Shown in pieces: positions 1-18,959 of a DNA stretch of 64,000 nucleotides. A program made the translations under genes and the position numbers. The stretch's first letter is position 1. Each line of letters begins with the position of its first letter. The stretch spans positions 372,001 through 436,000 of the forward strand of contig CALGDM010000006.1 of NCBI GenBank assembly GCA_937884605.1, given 5' to 3'. Below the pieces are notes generated by a model that searched no databases, was not told where the DNA came from, and was given only the letters and a program-made list of their open reading frames with translations. The stretch comes from an uncultured Spiribacter sp. (GTDB taxonomy: Bacteria; Pseudomonadota; Gammaproteobacteria; Nitrococcales; Nitrococcaceae).

Positions 1-627
1 GAACGCGACCCGGCCACGCTGAGCGAGGTTACCGTTGCCGAGGCCTGCGCTCATCCCAACTGGTCGATGGGCCGCAAGATCTCGGTGGACTCGGCCACCA
101 TGATGAACAAGGGCCTCGAGCTGATCGAGGCTTGCCGTTTTTTCGGCATGCCGGCCCACCAGGTGGATATCGTTGTCCATCCGCAGAGCTACGTTCATGC
201 GTTGGTGCAGTATCGGGATGGATCCACCCTTGCGCAGCTGGGCAATCCGGACATGCGAACGCCCATTGCCAATGCGCTGGCGTGGCCGGAACGGGTTGCC
301 GCGGGCGTCGGGCCGCTGGATCTGGTCGCTGCCGGTCGTCTGGATTTTGCGGCGCCGGATGATCACCGGTTTCCGTGTCTGTCTCTGGCCCGCGCGGCGC
401 TCGAGGCGGGACGCGGTGCGACAGCGGCGCTGAACGGTGCCAACGAAGTGGCGGTTGCCGAGTTTCTGCAGGGTGGTCTGCGATATGATCGGATAGCGTC
501 GGTGATCGAGGAGACGCTCGCCGCGCTGCCGGCCGAGCCGGACGATACGCTCGAGGCGCTGATTGCCCATGAGCAATGGGCGCGGCGGCAGACCGCCGAA
601 ACGCTCCAACGCGGGAGGCACCGTTGA
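1..627 (+). CDS. dxr: 1-deoxy-D-xylulose 5-phosphate reductoisomerase, C-terminal part
   Basis: This is the second enzyme of the MEP isoprenoid pathway. It converts 1-deoxy-D-xylulose 5-phosphate to 2-C-methyl-D-erythritol 4-phosphate using NADPH and a divalent metal in the cytoplasm. The gene is cut by the window edge: 208 C-terminal residues are visible, about half of a typical 390-400 aa enzyme. The visible part begins just before the signature [20 protein letters not shown] (visible residues 18-37), which carries the Ser, Asn and Lys substrate ligands; the metal-binding Glu follows at visible residue 40. The C-terminal helical domain is intact. The stop overlaps the TTG start of rseP (TTGA), so the two are probably translationally coupled. 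Two later MEP genes, ispD and ispF, lie in the same gene array. Confidence 0.97.
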   Translation, partial: ERDPATLSEVTVAEACAHPNWSMGRKISVDSATMMNKGLELIEACRFFGMPAHQVDIVVHPQSYVHALVQYRDGSTLAQLGNPDMRTPIANALAWPERVAAGVGPLDLVAAGRLDFAAPDDHRFPCLSLARAALEAGRGATAALNGANEVAVAEFLQGGLRYDRIASVIEETLAALPAEPDDTLEALIAHEQWARRQTAETLQRGRHR

Positions 628-1988
628 GCTTGCTGATCAATATTCTCGGTTTTCTGCTGGTTATCGGCGTGCTGGTTGCCGTCCACGAGTTCGGCCACTT
701 CTGGGTGGCTCGGCGGGTGGGGGTGCGCGTGCTGCGTTTTTCCATCGGATTTGGCCGCCCGTTACTGCAGCGCACCGGCGCCGATGGCACTGAGTATGTA
801 CTGGCGGCCATTCCCCTCGGTGGCTACGTGAAAATGCTCGACGAGCGCGAGGCACCGGTGGACGAAGTCGAGCAGCACCGCGCTTTCAATCGCAAGCCGC
901 TGTGGGCACGCAATGCGGTAATCTGCGCGGGCCCCGCGTTCAACTTTGCGCTCGCCATCCTGGCCTACTGGCTGGTCTTTGTGATCGGCGCCACCGAAGT
1001 CCGCCCGATCATCGGGCCGGTCGAGCCTGAGTCGCCGGCAGCCGTCGCCGGGCTTGCGGGCGGTGATGAGTTTTTGCGGGTGGATGGCAACCGGGTTCAG
1101 GCCTGGGATGAAACCGTCATGACCCTGATCGGAGCGGCGGACGGGGGGCCCTTTCCGGTTCAGGTCGAACGCGCCGGCGGGGCGCGGGCCACCCTTGAGC
1201 TGGATCTGACCGGTGTTCAGCTGCTCGAGGAGCAGGGCGAAGTCCTCGAGCGTATCGGCCTGCAGCCGATGCAGCCGCGGATCGACCCGGTGATCAACGA
1301 GGTGGTGGACGGGAGCAGTGCGGCCCGCGCCGGCCTGCAGGCGGGGGATCGGATCCGGCAGCTTGATGGCGAGCCCATGGACACCTGGCGTGCGCTTGTC
1401 AGGGCCATTCGCGAGCGGCCCGAGCAAACCGTGTCGCTGGCCTTTGAGCGTCAGGGTGAGGCGTTGACACGGACCTTCACACTGGACAGCCGCGGTTCCG
1501 GGGATGACCGGACCGGGGTGCTGGGTGTCACGCCGCAGGTGCCAGAGGGGACGTTCTCCGATCTGCGCCACGAGGTCCGGTATGGACCCGTCGCTGCGGT
1601 GGGCGAGGCGGCGGGTGCGAGCTGGCGTGCAGCAACGCTGACCGTCGATGTGCTGGTGAAGATGGTGATCGGCGAGGCATCGGTGAAAAATCTGAGCGGC
1701 CCGATCAATATCGCCCAGTACGCCGGAGACTCGGTATCGCTGGGGCTGATTCCGTTTCTCAAGTTTCTTGCGATCGTGAGCATCAGTCTTGGTATCCTTA
1801 ATCTGATGCCGGTGCCGGTACTGGACGGCGGGCATTTGCTGTACAACACAATCGAATGGGTGCGGGGGCGTCCGCTCTCCGAAGCCGCGCAGGGAATGGG
1901 CCAGCAGATCGGCATGGTGCTGCTGTTCATGCTCATGGCCCTGGCGTTCTACAACGATCTCAACCGGATATTCGGCGCCGGGGGCTGA
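624..1988 (+). CDS. rseP: RIP zinc metalloprotease RseP (site-2 protease)
   Basis: Inner-membrane site-2 protease that cleaves anti-sigma factor RseA within the membrane after DegS, releasing sigma-E during envelope stress; it also clears remnant signal peptides. The predicted product is 454 aa, close to E. coli RseP (450). The zinc motif HEFGH is at residues 21-25 inside the first membrane segment. Two PDZ domains fill the periplasmic region, and the second metal-site motif LDGGH is at 400-404 in the third membrane segment. I chose the TTG start at 624 because it overlaps the dxr stop, has GGGAGG upstream at about 614, and gives a family-like N-terminus. An in-frame ATG at 576 lies inside dxr and would add a non-homologous tail. 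It is followed by bamA after 11 bases. Confidence 0.95.
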   Translation: MSLLINILGFLLVIGVLVAVHEFGHFWVARRVGVRVLRFSIGFGRPLLQRTGADGTEYVLAAIPLGGYVKMLDEREAPVDEVEQHRAFNRKPLWARNAVICAGPAFNFALAILAYWLVFVIGATEVRPIIGPVEPESPAAVAGLAGGDEFLRVDGNRVQAWDETVMTLIGAADGGPFPVQVERAGGARATLELDLTGVQLLEEQGEVLERIGLQPMQPRIDPVINEVVDGSSAARAGLQAGDRIRQLDGEPMDTWRALVRAIRERPEQTVSLAFERQGEALTRTFTLDSRGSGDDRTGVLGVTPQVPEGTFSDLRHEVRYGPVAAVGEAAGASWRAATLTVDVLVKMVIGEASVKNLSGPINIAQYAGDSVSLGLIPFLKFLAIVSISLGILNLMPVPVLDGGHLLYNTIEWVRGRPLSEAAQGMGQQIGMVLLFMLMALAFYNDLNRIFGAGG

Positions 1989-1999
1989 GTAAAGAGCGA

Positions 2000-4294
2000 A
2001 TGATGCGATTAAGACTGGCCGCGTTTCTGCTGCTGCTGGCCGGGTTCAGCAGCGCACAGGCATTTACGATCGAAGACATCCGCATCCGCGGCCTGGATCG
2101 TATCGCCGAAGGAACTGTACTCAACTACCTGCCGCTGGAGACGGGCGACGAACTGACTGCGGCGCGCACTTCGGATGCAGTGGAGGCCCTTTTCGATACG
2201 GGCTTTTTTGATGACGTCAGCCTGCTGCGCGACGGGGACACGCTGATCGTCGAGGTCGACGAGCGGCCGGCGATTGCCCGGATCGAATTTATTGGCAATA
2301 GCCAGATCGACAGCGAGCGCCTGCGCGAGGGGCTGAGCGGCGCCGGTCTCGGCGAGGGCCAGAGCTTTGACAGGCCGTTGCTCGCCCGCATCGAGCGCGA
2401 GCTCGAACAGCAGTACTTCGCCCTCGGGTACTACGATGTCGACATCGAGAGCACCGTTTCGCCGCTGCCGCGCAATCGCGTGAGCCTGCGCGTGGACGTC
2501 GAGGAAGGCGAGCCGGCAACGGTTCAGGGGATTCGCTTTATCGGCAACCGCGCCTTTGACGTTGATCGGCTGCGCGATGTCTTCGAAATGGGGCCAAAGG
2601 CCTGGTGGGCAGTGCTCTCGCAACGCGACAAGTACTCCCGCGAGCGCCTTTCCGGTGATCTCCAGCGCCTGCGTGCCTTCTATCGCGATCGTGGCTATGC
2701 CGATTTCAGTATCGAGTCGACCCAGGTCACCATCAGCACGGACCGAGAGCGCATCAATATCACCGTCAACCTTGATGAAGGACAGCAGTATACCGTTGGC
2801 GATATCGAGCTTGCCGGCGACCTGATCTACCCCCGCGACACCCTCCGCGAGCTGATCGCCATCGACAGTGGCGCGATCTACAACCAGCGCAACATCACCC
2901 GCAGCGTCGAGGCGATCCAGGAAAAGCTGGGAGAGCGCGGCTACGCCTTTGCCCGGGTGAACCCCATTCCCGAGCTGCGCCAGGCCGATCGGGCGGTCGA
3001 CCTGACCCTGTTCGTTGATCCGGCCGAGCGGGTGTATGTGCGGCGAATCCGCATCAGTGGTAACGAATCCACCCGCGACGATGTCATTCGCGGCGAGCTC
3101 ACCCAATACGAGGGGACCTGGCTGTCGACCAGCGATCTCAGAGCCTCCGAGTCGCGACTCGGCCGGCTGGGCTTTTTCAGTGATGTGACCATCAATACGC
3201 CGCGGGTGCCGGGCACCACCGACCAGGTGGATGTCGAGGTAAACGCCACCGAGCGTCTCTCGGGCAGCCTGCGCGCCGGTGTCGGCTTTGGCAGTGACCA
3301 GGGGCTGCTGCTCAATCTGGGCGTGCAGCAGGACAACCTGTTTGGTACCGGGGACCGGGTCGAGTTTGTCGCCAACAGCGATGACGCCGACACGGTCTAT
3401 CGGCTGTCGTATCTCGAGCGCAATCACACCATGAGCGGCATCGATCGGCGCTATGCCCTGTCGTTTCGTGATCGGGATGCCGATGAGGCCGATCTGGCGG
3501 ATTACGGCGTCAAGACCACCCGCGCCTCGTACGGCTATCGGATTCCGGTCAGTGGTACCGACCGGCTGGGCGCCGACCTGACCTTCGAGGATGTGGCGCT
3601 GGAGTTCTCCGATCCGACGGCGTTCCAGCGCGATTTTCAGGCCCGCAACGGCACGTCGAACCGCGCGATTCTGACCGATCTGTCGTGGACCCGGGATAGC
3701 CGCAACACCGCGATCTTCCCGACCAGTGGCGCTCGCCAGCGCCTGGGCCTGGCCGTGGCGCTGCCCCAGGTCTCCGATGTCGAATACTATCGGTTCAGCT
3801 ATGAGCAATCCCGCTACCTGGCGCTCAATGAGCAGTTCACCCTGGTGCTGGATGGCACGCTGTCCTACGGCAATGCCTATGGCGCGGGCGAGCGGTTGCC
3901 GTTCTACGAGAACTTCTTCGCCGGCGGTATCCGCACGGTCCGTGGCTACGAGGCCAACTCGCTCGGGCCGCGCGATGAAAACAACGACCCCACGGGCGGC
4001 AATCTGCGCGCGCTGGGTCGCGCCGAAATCCGCTTCCCGCTGGCTCGGGACGAGGATGGCAACAACCTGCGCTTTGCCACGTTTGTCGATGCCGGTCAGG
4101 TCTGGGATCGCGAGCGCGAAAACCTCGACTACAAGTCGGACATATCGTTCTCGGGGGTTCGATACTCGGCCGGGCTTGGGCTGGTTTACTATTCACCCAT
4201 TGGCCCGTTTACGGTCAGTGTGGCGGAGCCGCTCAATGCCAAGAGCCGCGACGACACGCAACGCTTTCAGTTCACCATTGGAGCCAGCTTCTGA
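2000..4294 (+). CDS. bamA: Outer membrane protein assembly factor BamA
   Basis: Essential Omp85 insertase of the BAM complex, which folds beta-barrel proteins into the outer membrane. The product is 764 aa, slightly shorter than E. coli BamA (810). It has a signal peptide ending in AQA (about residue 22), five POTRA repeats to about residue 420, and a 16-strand barrel. The conserved loop-6 VRGY motif is at residues 647-650 and the chain ends in Phe, the usual BAM recognition signal. The start is the first ATG of an ATGATG pair; the ribosome-binding site is weak (AAAGAG). An in-frame upstream extension inside rseP is rejected because it would displace the signal peptide. The gene abuts skp with no spacer, pairing insertase with periplasmic chaperone. 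Confidence 0.96.
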   Translation: MMRLRLAAFLLLLAGFSSAQAFTIEDIRIRGLDRIAEGTVLNYLPLETGDELTAARTSDAVEALFDTGFFDDVSLLRDGDTLIVEVDERPAIARIEFIGNSQIDSERLREGLSGAGLGEGQSFDRPLLARIERELEQQYFALGYYDVDIESTVSPLPRNRVSLRVDVEEGEPATVQGIRFIGNRAFDVDRLRDVFEMGPKAWWAVLSQRDKYSRERLSGDLQRLRAFYRDRGYADFSIESTQVTISTDRERINITVNLDEGQQYTVGDIELAGDLIYPRDTLRELIAIDSGAIYNQRNITRSVEAIQEKLGERGYAFARVNPIPELRQADRAVDLTLFVDPAERVYVRRIRISGNESTRDDVIRGELTQYEGTWLSTSDLRASESRLGRLGFFSDVTINTPRVPGTTDQVDVEVNATERLSGSLRAGVGFGSDQGLLLNLGVQQDNLFGTGDRVEFVANSDDADTVYRLSYLERNHTMSGIDRRYALSFRDRDADEADLADYGVKTTRASYGYRIPVSGTDRLGADLTFEDVALEFSDPTAFQRDFQARNGTSNRAILTDLSWTRDSRNTAIFPTSGARQRLGLAVALPQVSDVEYYRFSYEQSRYLALNEQFTLVLDGTLSYGNAYGAGERLPFYENFFAGGIRTVRGYEANSLGPRDENNDPTGGNLRALGRAEIRFPLARDEDGNNLRFATFVDAGQVWDRERENLDYKSDISFSGVRYSAGLGLVYYSPIGPFTVSVAEPLNAKSRDDTQRFQFTIGASF

Positions 4295-4852
4295 ATGTCT
4301 GTTTCTGGGTACGTGACCACTCGCCTGCGCGACATCGTGTGTGCCGCGGTCCTGCTGGGCGCGGCCACGCCGGCGCCGGCGCAGCCCGACAGTGATCTGG
4401 CGATCGGTTACGTCAACCCGGGGCGGGTCTCGGATGAGGCCCCGCAGGCCGATGCGGCCCGCCAGCGCCTCCAGGAAGAATTCGCCCCGCGGGACGAGGA
4501 GATCATCGCCCTGCAGGAATCGCTGCGCGATCTCGAGGATCGACTGGCCAATCAGCGAATGAACCTCGACAGCGAGGCCGAGGAGGCGCTGCGCCGCCGT
4601 ATCGTCAATCAGCGCCGCCAGATCCAGCGTCAGCAGGAGATCTTTCGCGAAGACTTCAACCTGCGGCGCAATGAGGCGCTGGGTGACCTGCAGCAGCGCA
4701 TTCTGCGGGTGGTCGAGCGATTTGCCGCCGAGGAGGGTTATGACCTGGTGGTGAGCGACGGCGTTGTTTTTGCGAGCGATGCGGTCAACATCACTGAGCG
4801 CATCATCGAGCGGCTCGAGCGGCAATACGAGCAGCGCAATAACAATGAATAA
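4295..4852 (+). CDS. skp: Periplasmic chaperone Skp/OmpH family protein
   Basis: Skp (OmpH, HlpA) is a trimeric periplasmic chaperone that holds unfolded outer-membrane proteins between the Sec translocon and BamA. The product has 185 aa, with an N-terminal signal peptide (about residues 1-29, cleavage near APAQ). A short strand segment (IGYVNPGRV) precedes a long charged helical region of about 100 residues rich in Glu, Arg and Gln, matching the tentacle coiled coils. The C-terminal strand region DLVVSDGVVFAS closes the trimer body. The ATG follows the bamA stop directly, so there is no room for a separate promoter. The acidic tilt may reflect halophily, but that is speculative. Confidence 0.93.
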   Translation: MSVSGYVTTRLRDIVCAAVLLGAATPAPAQPDSDLAIGYVNPGRVSDEAPQADAARQRLQEEFAPRDEEIIALQESLRDLEDRLANQRMNLDSEAEEALRRRIVNQRRQIQRQQEIFREDFNLRRNEALGDLQQRILRVVERFAAEEGYDLVVSDGVVFASDAVNITERIIERLERQYEQRNNNE

Positions 4853-4866
4853 AAAGGGAGAAACCG

Positions 4867-5916
4867 GTGGCGGATTCGCGGTATACGCTCGATGAGCTGG
4901 CGGCGCTGACCGGGAGCGTTTGCGAGAAATCCGGGCAGTCAGGCATTCACGCGGTGGCGCCACTGGAGACCGCAGGGCCCGGCGAGATCAGTTTTCTGGC
5001 CAATCGCCGATATCGCGGTCAGCTGGCCGAAACGCAGGCGGAGGCGGTTATCCTGCCGCGCGAGGAGCGGGCCGAGGGCTGCGCATTCGGCGTTCTGCGT
5101 GCAGACAATCCCTACCTGGTTTTTGCGCGCATCGCCTGGCTGCTCAACCCCCGTCCCGTTCCGGTGCCGGGTGTTGACGGCACCGCGGTGGTCGCTGCGA
5201 GTGCGCAGATCGAAGAGGGCGCGAGCGTTTCGGCGCAGGCGGTCATCGAGGCCGACGCCTGGATCGGACCGGGCTGTTGGGTGGGGCCCGGCAGCGTTAT
5301 CGGCGCCGGGGTATCGATGGGGGCGGGTTGCCGGATTGGTGCCAACGCTTCGGTTCTAGCCGGCAGCCAGCTTGGCGAGCGCGTCGAGGTGTTGCCCGGA
5401 GCGGTCATCGGCAGTGCCGGCTTCGGCTTTGCCGATGCCGGTGATCACTGGGAGCCGGTGCCACAGCTCGGGCGTGTGCTGATCGGCGATGATGTCTCCA
5501 TCGGTGCCAATACCACGGTCGATCGCGGCTCGCAGGGCGATACGCGCATTGGTGACGGCTGCAAGATCGACAACCTGGTGCAGATCGCGCATAACGTGCA
5601 GATCGGCGAGCACACGGTGGTGGCGGCCAACGCCGGCATCTCGGGGAGCACGCGCATCGGTCGATACTGTAGGATCGCGGGCGGCGTCGGGTTTGTGGGG
5701 CATCTGGAGATCGCCGACGGGGCCACGTTTACCGGTATGAGCATGATTACCGGTAACATTCACGATGCCGGGGTGTATTCCTCGGGGGTGCCGCTGATGC
5801 CCACCCGCGAGTGGCGGCGCAGTGCGGTGCGGTTCCGGCAGCTGGACGACATGGCTCGCCGCCTCGAAAAACTGGAGCGATTGATGGAAACCACAAAGGA
5901 TCGTGATGGGCGCTGA
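4867..5916 (+). CDS. lpxD: UDP-3-O-(3-hydroxyacyl)glucosamine N-acyltransferase
   Basis: Third step of lipid A synthesis: transfer of a hydroxyacyl chain from ACP to the 2-amino group of UDP-3-O-acylglucosamine. The product has 349 aa (E. coli 341), with a uridine-binding N-terminal domain (about 1-110) followed by a left-handed hexapeptide-repeat beta helix. The catalytic motif NLVQIAHNVQIG contains His242, equivalent to E. coli His239. The start is GTG, supported by GGGAG 6 bases upstream and no better ATG. The 3' end overlaps fabZ by 11 bases. The order skp-lpxD-fabZ-lpxA-lpxB is the classic gammaproteobacterial lipid A cluster. Confidence 0.97.
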   Translation: MADSRYTLDELAALTGSVCEKSGQSGIHAVAPLETAGPGEISFLANRRYRGQLAETQAEAVILPREERAEGCAFGVLRADNPYLVFARIAWLLNPRPVPVPGVDGTAVVAASAQIEEGASVSAQAVIEADAWIGPGCWVGPGSVIGAGVSMGAGCRIGANASVLAGSQLGERVEVLPGAVIGSAGFGFADAGDHWEPVPQLGRVLIGDDVSIGANTTVDRGSQGDTRIGDGCKIDNLVQIAHNVQIGEHTVVAANAGISGSTRIGRYCRIAGGVGFVGHLEIADGATFTGMSMITGNIHDAGVYSSGVPLMPTREWRRSAVRFRQLDDMARRLEKLERLMETTKDRDGR

Positions 5917-6394
5917 TCAAACCGATAACCCGGCGGATTGCCGGATGGGGCCCGAGGCAATACGCGAGCGGCTACCGCATCGGTACCCATTTCTGATGGT
6001 CGACCAGGTCGTTGACTATATCCCCGGCGAGTCCATCAATGCGGTTCGCAGTGTCAGCGCGAGCGAGCCCTGGGTGCCGGGGCATTTTCCCGAAAAGACC
6101 ATCATGCCCGGTGTGCTGCTCGTCGAATCGATGGCCCAGGCTTGCGGACTGCTGGCCTACGTCACCCGCGAGGCCGAGCCCGGTGTGGAAATGCCCGCCA
6201 AACCGCCGCTGTTCTACCTGGTGGGCGTGGATGAGGCGCGCTTCAAGCAACCGGCCTCCCCCGGTGATCAGCTACTGATCAGCGCCCGTCTTGATCGCGT
6301 CGTGCGCGGGATCTGGCTGTTCAAGGCCCGCGTCGACGTCAATGGCCGGCTGGTCACAAGCGCGGGGATCCGTTGCACGATGGGGGCGTCGTGA
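5906..6394 (+). CDS. fabZ: 3-hydroxyacyl-[acyl-carrier-protein] dehydratase FabZ
   Basis: Dehydrates 3-hydroxyacyl-ACP to trans-2-enoyl-ACP in fatty acid elongation and competes with LpxA/LpxD for the hydroxyacyl-ACP pool, which explains its place between them. Hot-dog fold, 162 aa. The HRYPFLMVD motif begins at residue 25. Catalytic His60 lies in [11 protein letters not shown] and catalytic Glu74 in VESMAQ, spaced as in known FabZ enzymes. I use ATG 5906, which has AGGA five bases upstream. GTG 5903 is possible, and an ATG at 5945 would give the more usual 149-150 aa. The end overlaps the lpxA GTG start (GTGA). Confidence 0.95.
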   Translation: MGADQTDNPADCRMGPEAIRERLPHRYPFLMVDQVVDYIPGESINAVRSVSASEPWVPGHFPEKTIMPGVLLVESMAQACGLLAYVTREAEPGVEMPAKPPLFYLVGVDEARFKQPASPGDQLLISARLDRVVRGIWLFKARVDVNGRLVTSAGIRCTMGAS

Positions 6395-7167
6395 GCGACA
6401 TCCACCCCACCGCGATTATCGACCCCAGCGCCGAGATCGCCGCTGGCAGCGAAGTCGGTCCCTATGCCGTTATCGGCCCTCGGGTGGTGATCGAGGCCGA
6501 TTGCCGCATCGGCTCCCACGCGGTGGTCAACGGCCCGACCCGGGTGGGCAGTGGCACACGTATTTTCCAGTTTGCGTCGGTGGGAGAGCAGCCCCAGGAC
6601 AAGAAGTTCGAGGGCGAAGCCAGTCGGCTCGAGATCGGCCGCAATAACACGATCCGCGAGTTTGTCACGATCAATCGCGGCACCCAGGAGGGGGGTGGCG
6701 TCACGAGCATTGGCGATGGCAACTGGATCATGGCCTACGTGCATATCGCCCATGATTGCCAGGTCGGCCAGGAGATTGTGTTTGCCAACGGCGCCTCTCT
6801 GGCCGGGCATGTCAGCGTGGGTGACCGGGCCACGCTGGGCGGATTTACCCTGGTCCATCAATTCTGTCGCCTCGGCGAGGGGTGTTTTACCTCCATGGGC
6901 AGCTGCGTGCGGCGCGACGTGCCGCCCTGGGTAATGGTCGCCGGCGACCCGGCGGCCCCGCATGGGACCAACAGCGAGGGCATGCGCCGGCGCGGTTTTG
7001 ACAGCGATGGCCAGCGGCGGCTGCGATCGGCCTATCGCACCCTCTACAAGCGCGGCCTGCGGCTGCAGGAAGCCATCGAGGCGATCGAGGCCGACGCTGC
7101 GGACGATCCGGCCCTGCAGCGGTTCGTGGCATTCCTGCAGGCCTCACCGCGCGGCATCGTGCGCTGA
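6391..7167 (+). CDS. lpxA: UDP-N-acetylglucosamine O-acyltransferase LpxA
   Basis: First enzyme of lipid A synthesis, adding a 3-hydroxyacyl chain from ACP to UDP-GlcNAc. The product is 258 aa (E. coli 262), a left-handed beta helix of hexapeptide repeats with a C-terminal helical domain. The catalytic base is His121 in HIAHDCQVG, equivalent to E. coli His125. The GTG start at 6391 overlaps the fabZ stop and follows GGGGGCG. A TTG 18 bases upstream is less likely. The first residues after the start ([15 protein letters not shown]) match the family N-terminus. Confidence 0.97.
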   Translation: MSDIHPTAIIDPSAEIAAGSEVGPYAVIGPRVVIEADCRIGSHAVVNGPTRVGSGTRIFQFASVGEQPQDKKFEGEASRLEIGRNNTIREFVTINRGTQEGGGVTSIGDGNWIMAYVHIAHDCQVGQEIVFANGASLAGHVSVGDRATLGGFTLVHQFCRLGEGCFTSMGSCVRRDVPPWVMVAGDPAAPHGTNSEGMRRRGFDSDGQRRLRSAYRTLYKRGLRLQEAIEAIEADAADDPALQRFVAFLQASPRGIVR

Positions 7168-7180
7168 GCGGCGCGCGATC

Positions 7181-8329
7181 GTGCGAATCGGGCTGGTTGC
7201 CGGCGAGCCGTCAGGCGATTTCCTGGGCGCGGGACTGATTCAAGCGCTGGCGCGGCGCTACCCCGACGCCCGGTTCGAGGGCATTGGCGGTCCCGGCATG
7301 CAGGCCGCAGGGCTTGTCAGTTACCACCCCCTCGAGGCGCTGTCGGTGATGGGCATCGTCGAAGTGCTGGGCCACCTGCCCGGTATCCTCGCCATCCGTC
7401 GTGATCTGCGTCGTCGTTGGCGGGCCGATCCGCCGGACGTTTTCATCGGCATTGACGCACCCGACTTCAACCTGGGGCTGGAGCGCTCGTTGCGCCGGGT
7501 GGGCATACCCACCGCGCACTACGTCAGCCCCACGGTCTGGGCCTGGCGCAGTGGGCGCATTCGCAAGATCCGCCAGGCTGTGGATCGGATGCTGTGCATC
7601 TTCCCGTTCGAGGCCGACTATCTGCAGGCGCAGGGCGTGGAGGCGCGCTTTGTCGGTCATCCCCTGGCGGATGCCATCGATCCGGCCGGCGCGGCCGGTG
7701 CTGCGCGCGAATCGCTGGGTGTTGACGCCAACGAGCCCCTGATTGCGCTGCTGCCCGGCAGCCGCGGCAGCGAGATCAAGGCGCTGCTGCCGGTGTTCCT
7801 CGAAGTGGCGACGCGGCTTGCCGAGGCAGACCCTCGGCGACGCTTTATGATTCCGGCGGCCACCCCGACGCTGCAGGCCCGCATTGAGGCGGCGCTTGGC
7901 GAGTTGCCACAACCCCTGCCCATCGAGGTGGTTGCCGGTCAGGCGCGCACGGTACTGGCCGCGGCCGACGCCGGGTTGATCGCCTCGGGCACGGCAACCC
8001 TCGAGGCCATGCTGCTGCACTGCCCGGCGATCATGGCCTATCGCGTCAATCGTCTGACCGCCATGCTGATCCGGCGCAGCCTGCGCATCAGCCACTTTGC
8101 CATGCCCAACCTGATGACCGGCGAGGCGCTGATGCCCGAGTTTGTTCAGCACCGGGCCAATGCCGCCAACCTCGCGGCAGCGCTCACCCGGCTGCTCGAA
8201 TCTCCGGCCCGGCGCGAGGCGATGGCCAGTCGGTTCGCCGCGCTCCACCGCGAGCTCCGCCGGGATGCCGGCGAGCGCGCCGCCGACGCCGTGGGTGAGC
8301 TCCTGGACGCTTCGGCGGGGCCGGCCTGA
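7181..8329 (+). CDS. lpxB: Lipid-A-disaccharide synthase LpxB
   Basis: Glycosyltransferase (GT19) that condenses UDP-2,3-diacylglucosamine with lipid X to give the beta-1,6 lipid A disaccharide on the inner membrane face. The product is 382 aa, the same length as E. coli LpxB. The N-terminal [14 protein letters not shown] motif and the second-half [10 protein letters not shown] motif are diagnostic. I chose GTG 7181, 13 bases after the lpxA stop, because [13 protein letters not shown] is the family N-terminus. The longer open frame into lpxA (from 6962) is a shadow. The stop overlaps the rnhB ATG (TGATG). Confidence 0.96.
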   Translation: MRIGLVAGEPSGDFLGAGLIQALARRYPDARFEGIGGPGMQAAGLVSYHPLEALSVMGIVEVLGHLPGILAIRRDLRRRWRADPPDVFIGIDAPDFNLGLERSLRRVGIPTAHYVSPTVWAWRSGRIRKIRQAVDRMLCIFPFEADYLQAQGVEARFVGHPLADAIDPAGAAGAARESLGVDANEPLIALLPGSRGSEIKALLPVFLEVATRLAEADPRRRFMIPAATPTLQARIEAALGELPQPLPIEVVAGQARTVLAAADAGLIASGTATLEAMLLHCPAIMAYRVNRLTAMLIRRSLRISHFAMPNLMTGEALMPEFVQHRANAANLAAALTRLLESPARREAMASRFAALHRELRRDAGERAADAVGELLDASAGPA

Positions 8330-8931
8330 TGGAGGCAATCGAGCCCGCGGTTGCCGGGGTCGATGAGGTTGGGCGCGGGCCGCTGGCCGGTCCCGTCGTC
8401 GCCGCGGCGGTAATCCTCGATCCGGGAGATGACTGGTCGGACTTGCGCGATTCCAAGCGCCTGTCGGCGCACCGGCGCGAGGGGCTCGATACCCGCATCC
8501 GTGCCTCGGCGGTGGCCTGGGAGATCGCCCTTGCCAGCGCCGCCGAGATCGACGCGTTGAACATCCGCCAGGCGAGTCTGCTTGCCATGCAACGCGCGGT
8601 CGATGCCTTGAAACCGGCGCCGGTCGCGGTGCGGGTGGATGGTCGCGACTGCCCGCGCGTTGCCTGCCCGGTGAGCGCCGTCGTGGGGGGAGACGATCAG
8701 GTGCCGGCCATTGCGGCGGCGTCGATCATCGCCAAGGTCTATCGCGATCGGATCGCCCTGGATCTGCATGCCCGCTATCCGGATTATGGATTCGACCGGC
8801 ATCGGGGCTACCCGACGGCGTTGCATCGCGAGCGGCTGGCGCATCACGGCCCCTGCGCCGAGCATCGTCGCAGCTTCAAACCGGTCCGCGCAGCGATGGC
8901 CCGCTATCTTCCGCCAGCCTCCGGGCGGTAA
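8329..8931 (+). CDS. rnhB: Ribonuclease HII
   Basis: Type 2 RNase H that cuts RNA in RNA/DNA hybrids, including single ribonucleotides embedded in DNA. The product is 200 aa (E. coli 198). The acidic active site begins with Asp12-Glu13 in [14 protein letters not shown]. Further signatures are DSKRL, the VDG segment and [12 protein letters not shown]. It overlaps the lpxB stop by one base and is followed by dnaE after 35 bases, the common lpxB-rnhB-dnaE order. Co-location with the replicase may reflect operon history more than a shared complex. Confidence 0.96.
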   Translation: MEAIEPAVAGVDEVGRGPLAGPVVAAAVILDPGDDWSDLRDSKRLSAHRREGLDTRIRASAVAWEIALASAAEIDALNIRQASLLAMQRAVDALKPAPVAVRVDGRDCPRVACPVSAVVGGDDQVPAIAAASIIAKVYRDRIALDLHARYPDYGFDRHRGYPTALHRERLAHHGPCAEHRRSFKPVRAAMARYLPPASGR

Positions 8932-8966
8932 TATGACCCCCTCACGTTGGCGATCCGGTTGACCCC

Positions 8967-12470
<3,504 letters not shown>

Positions 12471-12514
12471 GGGCATGATAGACTGCCACGCACCACGGGC
12501 AGGGGAGTGCAGCA

Positions 12515-13463
12515 TTGGGGTCGAGTAATCTGAATTTCCTGGAGTTTGAGCGGCCCATCGCCGAACTTGAGGCCAAGATTGAAGAGCTGCACCACGTCAA
12601 CGACGACGCCGAGATCAATATCAGTGACGAGCTCACGCGCCTGCGGGCCAAGAGCCGGCAGCTGACCGAGCAGATCTTCCGCGATCTCAGCGCCTGGCAG
12701 GTCTCGCAGCTGGCGCGGCACCCCTATCGCCCCTACGCGCTGGATTACATTGAAGCCATTTTCACCGACTTTGAAGAGCTGCACGGCGACCGCGCGTTTG
12801 CGGACGATGCGGCGATCGTCGGCGGCCTGGCACGGCTCGACGGTAAGCCGGTCATGGTGATTGGCGAGCAGAAGGGGCGCGATACCCGCGAAAAGATCGC
12901 GCGCAATTTCGGCATGCCGCGTCCCGAGGGCTATCGCAAGGCGAAGCGGCTGATGGAAATGGCCGAGCGCTTTGCCCTGCCGGTGTTTACGTTTATCGAC
13001 ACGCCGGGCGCCTATCCGGGCGTCGATGCCGAAAAACGCGGCCAGAGCGAGGCCATCGCCCATAACCTGTTCGTGATGTCGGGGCTGCGCACGCCGGTGA
13101 TCTGCACCGTGATCGGCGAGGGCGGATCCGGCGGAGCGCTGGCAATCGGTGTTGGCGATCGGTTACTGATGCTTCAGTACAGCACCTATTCGGTCATCTC
13201 CCCGGAGGGCTGTGCGTCCATTCTCTGGAAAAGCGCAGAGAAGTCCGCCGACGCCGCCGAGGCCATGGGCATTACCGCCACCCGGCTCGGCGAGTTGGGA
13301 CTCAATGACGAAGTCATCGAAGAGCCTCTGGGCGGCGCGCATCGCGATTGGCAGGAGACCTCGCGGCGGCTGGGAGAGGCCCTGAGGCGGCACTGGGCTT
13401 CGCTGTCGGCACTGGATATCGATCAGTTGTGTGCGGCGCGCTACGAGCGCCTGATGGCACTGG

Positions 13464-13480
<17 letters not shown>
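12515..13480 (+). CDS. accA: Acetyl-CoA carboxylase carboxyltransferase subunit alpha
   Basis: Alpha subunit of the carboxyltransferase half of acetyl-CoA carboxylase; with AccD it transfers the carboxyl group from biotin to acetyl-CoA to make malonyl-CoA. The product is 321 aa (E. coli 319). [20 protein letters not shown] is the family N-terminus, and the crotonase-like core carries [16 protein letters not shown]. The TTG start is well supported: AGGGGAG lies 7 bases upstream and the family start follows at once. accA directly downstream of dnaE is a classic gammaproteobacterial order. The end overlaps the tilS GTG by 17 bases. Confidence 0.96.
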
Positions 13481-18669
<5,189 letters not shown>

Positions 18670-18677
18670 GCGCGGCC

Positions 18678-18959
18678 ATGCGCTGGATGGCGGCGGCGCT
18701 GGTGGTGTTGATCGTGCTGCTGCAGTCGCGACTCTGGCTGGGCGAGGGCAGCGTCCCCGCCATGCAGCGGCTGCAGGCTGCCGTCGCCGACCAGCGCGCC
18801 GAAAATGCCCGTCTCGATGAGCGCAACCGCGCGCTGGCCGCGGATGTTGCCGACCTGCGCGGGGGACTGAGCAGTGTCGAGGAGCGGGCCCGCCGAGATA
18901 TGGGCATGATCGGCGCTAATGAGCACTTCTACCGGGTGATCAGACCGCGTGACCGCTAA
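18678..18959 (+). CDS. ftsB: Cell division protein FtsB
   Basis: Small bitopic septum protein that forms the FtsQ-FtsB-FtsL complex activating FtsWI. The 93 aa product has an N-terminal membrane segment (about residues 3-19) followed by a periplasmic coiled coil with heptad-like Leu, Ala and Glu (residues 28-75). It has the typical ending EERARRDMGMIGANEHFYRV. The eno-ftsB-ispD order is conserved in gammaproteobacteria. Its 3' end overlaps the ispD GTG by 11 bases. Confidence 0.94.
   Translation: MRWMAAALVVLIVLLQSRLWLGEGSVPAMQRLQAAVADQRAENARLDERNRALAADVADLRGGLSSVEERARRDMGMIGANEHFYRVIRPRDR

Noticed and set aside
2009-3808. A 599-codon open frame antisense to bamA
   Set aside because: High-GC codon bias opens long antisense frames. 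The product has no domain-like features, and bamA on the other strand is complete and conserved.
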